A DNA stretch of 64,000 nt from Channallabes apus (lineage: Eukaryota > Chordata > Actinopteri > Siluriformes > Clariidae), in assembly GCA_030522415.1 (NCBI GenBank), contig CM060109.1:27619892-27683891 (forward strand), in the 5' to 3' direction. The position numbers and the translations under genes were made by a program. Below the pieces are notes generated by a model. That model made no database searches, was not told the DNA's origin, and saw only the letters and a program-made list of their open reading frames with translations. Each line of letters starts with the position of its first letter. Positions within the stretch are counted from its first letter, which is position 1. This document shows positions 57,574 through 64,000 of this stretch, piece by piece.

Positions 57574-59407
57574 TTCGTTTGCAGTATGAAACCAAAATAC
57601 ATCTTACTATTTTTGAGAGATTTGTTTTAAAAAAAAATCTAAAAAATAAATAAATAAAAATTCAGATATTTGTCTGTACAAAATAATATTTATGCAATAT
57701 AATCACAGGCTCTTGATTCGTTATTCGTTTGCAATATAAACCAAAATACATTAACCATATAATATAAACCAAAATATAAACCAAAATATTTAATTTGCTG
57801 TATTAAATATTTATGCCGTCTCATCAAACTCGCAACTCACTCCGAAGAGCATCCTTCTCTGCCTTGCAAACTCCCAACTCACTTGAAATTTAATATCGTA
57901 TATAATATTTAATATTGGCATAATATCCCTGCCCCAATTCTAACAGCTGTACAGTATGAGTTGAAATAATAACAGTAGTGTTTTTCTTTACTGAATAGGC
58001 AGAGCCTCTGAATAGGCGGAGCCGTTGATGTCTTTTGTTTCGGCTGTGAGTGGATGCGCTGTAGTAATCCACGTTTTATACAAATTACATAAACTTTTTT
58101 CAGTCATGATATACTAACATATATTTCAGTCATGATTTCAGTCATGATATACTAACATATTTTTCGCCGTGTAGTGCGCGCGCAACATCTAAAGGGCGAG
58201 CGTTCACACAGCTGACCAAATCGTCATTCTGCGTGCCCCTCCCCCAAACAGCGCAGCGAGGAGCATTTACCTGTTAAACAGGTTTTACAGGTGTGCTTTG
58301 CAAAGTCAGACACATACAAATGCAAATGATACTGAATAGCTGTTCTCACCTACAGTATACACTCGGAGAAACTAGAATGAGCAAGAATGAGATTTTTCTT
58401 ACCATAACATGTAGTGTTATTAATCACTCTACACTGTTTTTAATTACTTTTAATTTTATTTATAAATAAACAAACCAAATAAAATTATTCCATGTGTATT
58501 TACCCTTTGTAAAATAGCATTAAAAATGATGGGTCGTGTATCGAGCGATTAAAAAACAATACAAGGCACGTTATGATAAGGAACCTTTCTACAGTACAGT
58601 ATCTCTTCCATTTCAGTGATTAAAAAACGGTAAAAATGTCAATTTTGGAATCCACAGACGCTCAAACAGCAAAAGAACATGATAATAATAATCAAAATAA
58701 TATTATTATTCTTTTTGCTTTTTATGTCCACCATTTAATAATGATTTAATTATCAATAATTAAAGCTGCTCACATCGCGCGCTTTCACTTTAAAAATGCA
58801 GTGTTTAATCAGCAAGTATATGTCGCCTCTCTTTATGATTGATAAATATTCTGACTGAAACAAATCTGCTCGTGTCGGATTGTTCATTTTTTATGAAAGA
58901 GGAGGGGAAACGTTTGCATGATCCTGCGTGTGCGCCTTTAACTTTGATCTAAAGTCAGATGAACGCGCGCGCCGATATGAGAGATTAGATCTTTCAGCAC
59001 GCCGATGTCAGTCCCTATAGCAAGGAGCATTTACTTATATCTAAACAAAATCACTGATCACATTTAAACAATTTATTCATACAGATGTACATGTTTTATA
59101 GGTTTGTTACTGAAGAACTGTGGCAGCGGGCACACCTAAAAATAAACGCAGGATTATTATTTTTTTTATAGTTTTATATAAATAAAAAATGCTTTTATAA
59201 ATGTGGGCTGTTATCTACAGTACTTCAGTACTTATATTTCACGTCTGTGAGGCGAGTATACACGGAGTTTGGGTTCATTTTCTGACGCGCTCAAGTTCAC
59301 CGAAAACAATACAGAACCCCGTTTAGTGTAATTTATTTCATTTAATAAATCTACTACAAATTTAAAGAACACAAAATATAAGATGACACAAGACCCTGGA
59401 TTCGTTT
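57574..59407. repeat. Tandem unit B (1,834 bp)
   Basis: Nearly identical to unit A by eye; visible differences are single bases (for example GAGTAGGCGG against GAATAGGCGG near 56176/58010). A third unit begins at 59408 and breaks off near 59555. Confidence 0.9.
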
Positions 59408-60960
59408 TTCGTTTGCAGTATAAAACCAAAATACACCTTACTATTTTTGAGAGATTTGTTTTAAAAAAAAATCTAAAAAATAAATAAATAAAAATTCAGA
59501 TATTTGTCTGTACAAAATAATATTTATGCAATATAATCACAGGCTCTTGATTCGTTATGATTGCCCCAATTCTAACAGCTGTACAGTATGAATTGAAATA
59601 ATAAGTCAGATGAACGCGCGCGCCGATATGAGAGATTAGATCTTTCAGCACGCCGATGTCAGTCACTACAGTAGCAAGGAGCATTTACTGATCACATTTA
59701 AACAATTTATTCATACAGATGTACATGTTTTATAGGTTTGTTACTGAAGAACTATGGCAGCGGGCACACCTAAAAATAAACGCAGGATTATTTTTTTATA
59801 TAGTTTTATATAAATAAAAAATGTTTTTATAAATGTGGGCTACTGTTATCTACTTCAAATATTTGTTAAACAGGCTGGAAACTCACTCTGACCATTTTAA
59901 TAATTCATTGATAAGATAGTGATTCCTTTGGTTATGGCTATGCTGATCATGTCATCTCGTCGTCAGTGAGCGCGCCTATACAGTAATTCACTTCTCATAC
60001 GAATTACATAATCTAATATTTTTTTTTTCATTAGTTTATATTAAAGCAGATATTTCTCTTTCTATAAGTATATATTTTTCACATCTGTGAGGCGAGTATA
60101 CACGGAGTTTGGGTTCATTTTCTGACGCGCTCAAGTTCACCAAAATCAATACAGAACCCCGTTTACTTTATTTATTTAACAAAATCATAAAGTTTTTTCG
60201 TCATTGTGAGTGCACCTAAATAAAAGTAGAGTCTTTGCCGAGTTTTGATCTAAAGTCAGATGAACGCGCGCCGATATGAGAGATTAGATATCTCTTTCAG
60301 CAAACACATATTAATGGTGTTAAATAAGCGCTATGCGGCGCTGGGAGAAACGCACGCCGATGTCAGTCCCTAGCATTTACTTACATCTAAACTGAGTCAT
60401 TTACATAAATCACTGATCACATTTAAACAATTTATTCATACAGATGTACATGTTTTATAGGTTTGTTACTGAAGAACTTTGGCAGCGGGCACACCTAATA
60501 ATAAATGCCGGATTATTATTATTATTTTTATTTATAGTTTTATATAAATAAAAATGCTTTTATAAATGTGGGCTACTGTTATCTACTTCAAATATTTGTT
60601 AAAACAGCGGGGGAAATTCACTCTGACCATTTTAATAATTCATTGATAAGGTAGTGATTCCTTTGGCTGTGCTGATCATGTCATCTCGTCGTCAGTGAGC
60701 GCGCCTATAATTCACTTCTCATACGAATGACATAATCTAATTTTTTTTTTCATTAGTTTATATTAAAGCAGATATTTCTCTTTCTATAAGTATATATTTT
60801 TCACGTCTGTGAGGCGAGTATACACGGAGCTTGGGTTCATTTTCTGACGCACCAAAATCAATACAGAACCCCGTTTACTTTATTTATTTAACAAAATCAT
60901 AAAGTTTTTCGTCATTGTGTGTGCACCTAAATAAAAGTAGAGTCTTATGAGTCTTATGAA
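59408..60960. repeat. Truncated and rearranged array units
   Basis: After the start of a third unit, the sequence holds repeated subsegments: CGCCGATATGAGAGATTAGA at about 59620 and 60270, CAGATGTACATGTTTTATAG at about 59716 and 60440, and CACGGAGTTTGGGTTCATTT or close variants at about 60102 and 60822. These are shorter units of about 700 bp (59.6-60.25 and 60.25-60.95 kb). Confidence 0.8.
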
Positions 60961-61331
60961 AGCTCCAAGATGACACAAGACCCTACACGTAGCCTTTCTA
61001 CTATAATTACACAGTTTACAACGTTTACGTTGCTTAAATTCGATCCTAAAAAACTGAATTTAATTTTAATTATAAATTTGTACTGTAATGTTACTACTGT
61101 GATTATGAATTCGTTTATTTACAATGTTTCACTTTATTTTATCTGCAACGACGTGCAGCTGTGGACGACCTGCGCCTCATTAAGCCTGGAGAGAACGAGC
61201 TGATGCCTGAGGCGTCAGTCTATAGTTATATAGCGCCACTCAGTGGTAAAAGCCAGCAAACGCACAAACCCAAATGCTGACGCCATAGGCTGCGACGGTA
61301 GAAGTCGCATACTGCCTGTGCACCCACTGTA

Positions 61332-61580
61332 GGTTGGACTATTGTAATGCCTTACTGTCTTGTTGTTCTGTTAGGTGCATAAACAAGCTTCAGCTAGTCC
61401 AGAATGCAGCAGCGAGAGTCCTCACTAGAACCAGAAGATATGAGCACATCACCCCTATCCTATCTTCACTACATTGGCTCCCCGTGAAGTTTCGCATTGA
61501 TTTTAAAATACTACTCTTGACCTATAAAGCATTAAATGGTCTCGCGCCGCCGTATCTGAGCGAACTGCTAGTGTCTTAGG
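61332..61580 (+). pseudogene. L2 reverse transcriptase, C-terminal part
   Basis: Continues the L2 frame after the inner element: DYCNALLSCCSVRCINKLQL, QNAAARVLTRTRRYEHITPI, LHWLPVKFRIDFKILLLTYK, then a stop near 61577. Together with 51679-53390 this makes one interrupted L2 ORF2. Confidence 0.85.
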
Positions 61581-62782
61581 ATCCGCCACGCCTACTTCGA
61601 TCAAAGGATGCAGGCTGCTTGTCAGTACCGCGTATTATGAAAACTACAGCTGGGGGCAGATCTTTTTCTTACAAAGCCCCAAAATTATGGAACAGTCTTC
61701 CAAATAGTGTTCGGGACTCAGACATAGTCTCAGTGTTTAAGTCTAGGCTAAAAACCTATTTATTTAGCCAAGCATTTTTATAAATAGATTTGTCTTAGGT
61801 AAAGGAGCAGATCTGGGGGACTCATGGACGTAGAGTATTATGGTGAACTGGTATGTTTAGATGCTGTCTTCCTCACTCTCATTTGATCACTCAGGTTTGT
61901 TGACGGTGAGGTGATTGTATGCTTTACATCTCAGGGAGCCCTCATGTTTGTGTTTCCTTCTGGCTCTCCCTTTTAGTTAAGCTGTCATAGTTAGTCCTGC
62001 CGGAGTCCCTGCTTGCACTCTACAGTAAATATACATTCACATTATGTTACTGTGACCATACCTAATTGCCATCTCTCCTCTTCTTCTCTTCCTCCCCCTC
62101 TTCCCTCTCTCCCCCTGTCTCCCCCCTTCACTCTTTCTCTCTCTCTCTGTCGAGCTACACATGTCATTCCTGAGCTAGTGATCCAGACTCCCTCTGCCCT
62201 CCGGACCTGTATGATCCATCCTGGTGCCCCTTTTCTGGTTGGAGGTCTCGTCGCATGGATGCCCCGTGTGTCTCTCTCGGAAGCGTCTGGTGTCTGGGGA
62301 TGATTCTATCTACTTAGAAGATGGTTCTGGCCTCAACTGGTGTTGTCAGCTGTTTCTCTGAGGACTTGACAATTCGATAGTTCAGGACTGGAACTTTCTA
62401 CAAGTCTATCTGAGTCTCCAATAACTACCTGGACTCCATTTTAACATCAATTAAGATCAACTATTATAGCTGAACTGCCTGCCACCTAACACACTGTATA
62501 CTGTAAATGCAGATCATTTCCTGCTACAGTATCTGTTTCACCCAAATGAGGATGGGTTCCCTGTTGAGTCTGGTTCCTCTCAAGGTTTCTTCCTATTACC
62601 ATCTCAGGGAGTCCTTGCCACTGTCGCCCTCGGCTTGATCACCAGGGACTATCTGACCATTTTGATTCATTGACATTCACATTCTATACAAACTCAAATA
62701 ATTCTTTTGATTGTGTAAAGCTGTTTTGAGACAATGTCAATTGCTAAAAGCGCTATACAAATAAAATTTAATTGAACTGAAA

Positions 62783-64000
62783 TAATTATCACTCTGACTG
62801 GTACAAGTTAAAAAGATCCGTTGCCTGGATCCTTCGTATCAAGGACATGCTTAAACAGAGAACGAAAAGGAGTAAAGGACCTGCAGATGACTCAATGACC
62901 GAAAGCCAAAAGTCTCTGACAATTCAGGACTTGACAAGATCAGAAAACGAAATCATTAAGTTCATTCAAAGCCAAAAACTCAAAAAAGAAATTTCCACGC
63001 TGCAAAAACGTAATGCCACTGTAAAAAGAAACAGTTGTCTGTCCAAACTGGACCCAGTACTGCAGGATGGATTGCTGAGAGTCGGAGGACGTCTCGGTAG
63101 GTCTGCAATGCCTGAGCACGTTAAACACCCAGTCATTATACCTAAAGATTCACACGTTACAACGTTAATCTTAAGAGACATTCATGAAAAGGTTGGACAT
63201 TTTGGTAGAAACTACATGCTTTCAGAATTGCGGCAGAAATACTGGATCCCAAACGCTAACTCCCTCGTGAGAAAGTTTCTCTCCAGGTGTGTGACATGTA
63301 GAAAGATTAGTGCAGGTGGACAAAAAATGTCAGAACTACCGTGTGACAGAATAACACCAGATCACTCACCCTTCACTAACGTAGGAGTTGAATATTTCGG
63401 ACCCTTCGTGGTCAAACTAGGCAGAAGTAACGTTAAAAGGTATGGCGTATTGTTTACCTGTCTGACAACAAGAGCCGTGCATATTGAAGTTGCGCAATCA
63501 CTGGACATAGACACCTGTGTGAATGCCATTCGATGCTTTGTGTGCAGGAGAGGTCAGGTGTCAATTATGAGAAGCGACAATGGAACAAACTTACAGTATA
63601 GGCGCTGAGACTGAATTGCGCAAGGCTATTCAGCAGTGGAATCAGTCAAAAATTGAAAGCGTCCTCATGCAAAAGGGAATACAGTGGATATTCATATTAT
63701 ATTATAATATTATATATAATATGGGTCTCATTTCGGTTGAATATGGGAAAGACAGATCAGATCAGTTAGAAAGATCTTGAGATCAGTACTGAAGGAACAA
63801 ACACTAAATGATGAGAGCTTGCATACATTTCTATGTGAAGTGGAAGCAATAATGAATGACCGACCCCTCACCACTGTTACGGACGATCCCACAGATCTGG
63901 AACCCTTGACACCCAACCATCTGTTATGACTGTTGGTTTGGTACGTAAATGTAAACACTTTGAGACAAATACTATACACTTAAAAGATTTAAAAAGGTTT
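62783..64000 (+). mobile_element. BEL/Pao LTR retrotransposon, right part
   Basis: Resumes after the L2 with a frame continuing the left half (SDWYKLKRSVAWILRIKDML) and runs off the window within the integrase C-terminal region. No 3' LTR is visible in the window. Confidence 0.8.
62784..63960 (+). pseudogene. BEL/Pao integrase remnant
   Basis: Open from the junction to a stop at 63606. The H2C2 zinc-binding motif is complete (HEKVGH ... CVTC, about 63180-63300). In the core, NVGVEYFGPF carries Glu where the family has the first catalytic Asp, and the second Asp is present (RSDNGTN). The frame breaks right after this. Later fragments ([48 protein letters not shown] then stop) are in other frames, with an AT-rich insertion near 63690-63725 replacing expected sequence. 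Confidence 0.8.

Larger units (their letters stand above)
53391..61329. mobile_element. 7.94-kb non-coding TIR element with internal tandem array
   Basis: Boundaries are fixed by the interrupted L2 frame: L2 reads ...CTTCTA | insertion | TAGGTTGG..., giving a 2-bp TA duplication (53389-53390, 61330-61331). The left end CAGTGGTGTGACAACCAGAC and right end (inverse) CAGTGGGTGCACAGGCAGTA are imperfect inverted repeats of about 38 bp, both reaching an ACCGTCGCA block (53420-53428; right arm about 61292-61300). No open frame over about 100 codons and no recognised domain. The interior consists mainly of repeated units (55741-59407 and partial copies on both sides). TA targeting and the first 11 bases, identical to the Tc1-like element at 28200, suggest mobilisation by a Tc1/mariner-type transposase. 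Family unknown to me. Confidence 0.75.
51679..62782 (+). mobile_element. L2-type LINE, 5'-truncated, itself split by a 7.9-kb insertion
   Basis: Inserted in the BEL element with a 7-bp TAATTAT duplication. It starts downstream of where an endonuclease would lie, so it is 5'-truncated. RT sequence runs to 53390, the inner element occupies 53391-61329, and L2 resumes at 61332 in register. The 3' part includes a pyrimidine-rich stretch at 62073-62150 and ends with GCTATACAAATAAAATTTAA, the usual fish L2 tail. Confidence 0.85.

Noticed and set aside
56056..58072. Two nearly identical 60-codon minus-strand frames (56056-56238, 57890-58072)
   Set aside because: They are the same chance frame in two tandem units; no domain, splice or start context supports a gene.
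53391..61329. Helitron, Maverick/Polinton or LTR origin for the 7.9-kb insertion
   Set aside because: It has inverted ends and a TA duplication, which Helitrons lack. No Polinton genes or 6-bp duplication, and no direct terminal repeats.

Overview
The window is vertebrate nuclear DNA, almost certainly from a teleost fish. It has short exons in AT-rich introns, GT/AG splice sites and abundant Tc1-like, hAT, L2, RTE and BEL/Pao elements. The gene set MGAT4A–COA5–INPP4A is a known vertebrate neighbourhood. The repeat types would fit an otophysan such as a catfish, but that is only a guess.

Host genes. (1) 1–17.8 kb, plus strand: MGAT4A, lacking only its first coding exon, which lies left of the window; 14 coding exons encode about 502 residues to the stop. 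(2) 21.6–22.6 kb, plus strand: COA5, complete in three exons (75 aa, twin CX9C). (3) 30.4–23.0 kb, minus strand: an inosine-uridine type nucleoside hydrolase in five exons (318 aa), whose large introns are full of transposons. (4) 47.7–35.2 kb, minus strand: INPP4A, 23 coding exons including a 27-nt microexon, about 995 aa with a CX5R active site. From memory of the human locus, UNC50 lies between COA5 and MGAT4A; here I see only repeats in that gap, while the nucleoside hydrolase sits between COA5 and INPP4A.

Mobile DNA. The 27.4–29.9 kb stretch is a (TA)n tract holding a MITE and a Tc1-like transposon with an open 340-aa DD34E transposase and inverted repeats of about 214 bp. A hAT element with a BED-type transposase remnant lies at 24.8–26.3 kb, and an internally deleted RTE-like retrotransposon with a 16-bp target duplication at 19.0–20.5 kb.

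The right-hand 15 kb is a three-level nest. A decayed BEL/Pao LTR retrotransposon (48.7 kb to the window end) is split by a 5'-truncated L2 LINE (51,679–62,782). The L2 is in turn split by a 7.94-kb element (53,391–61,329) with imperfect terminal inverted repeats and a TA duplication. This inner element has no recognisable coding region and is built mainly of near-identical tandem units of about 1,834 bp. Its first 11 bases equal those of the intact Tc1-like element 25 kb away. It is the best candidate here for something undescribed: a giant non-autonomous TA-targeting element carrying a satellite-like array.
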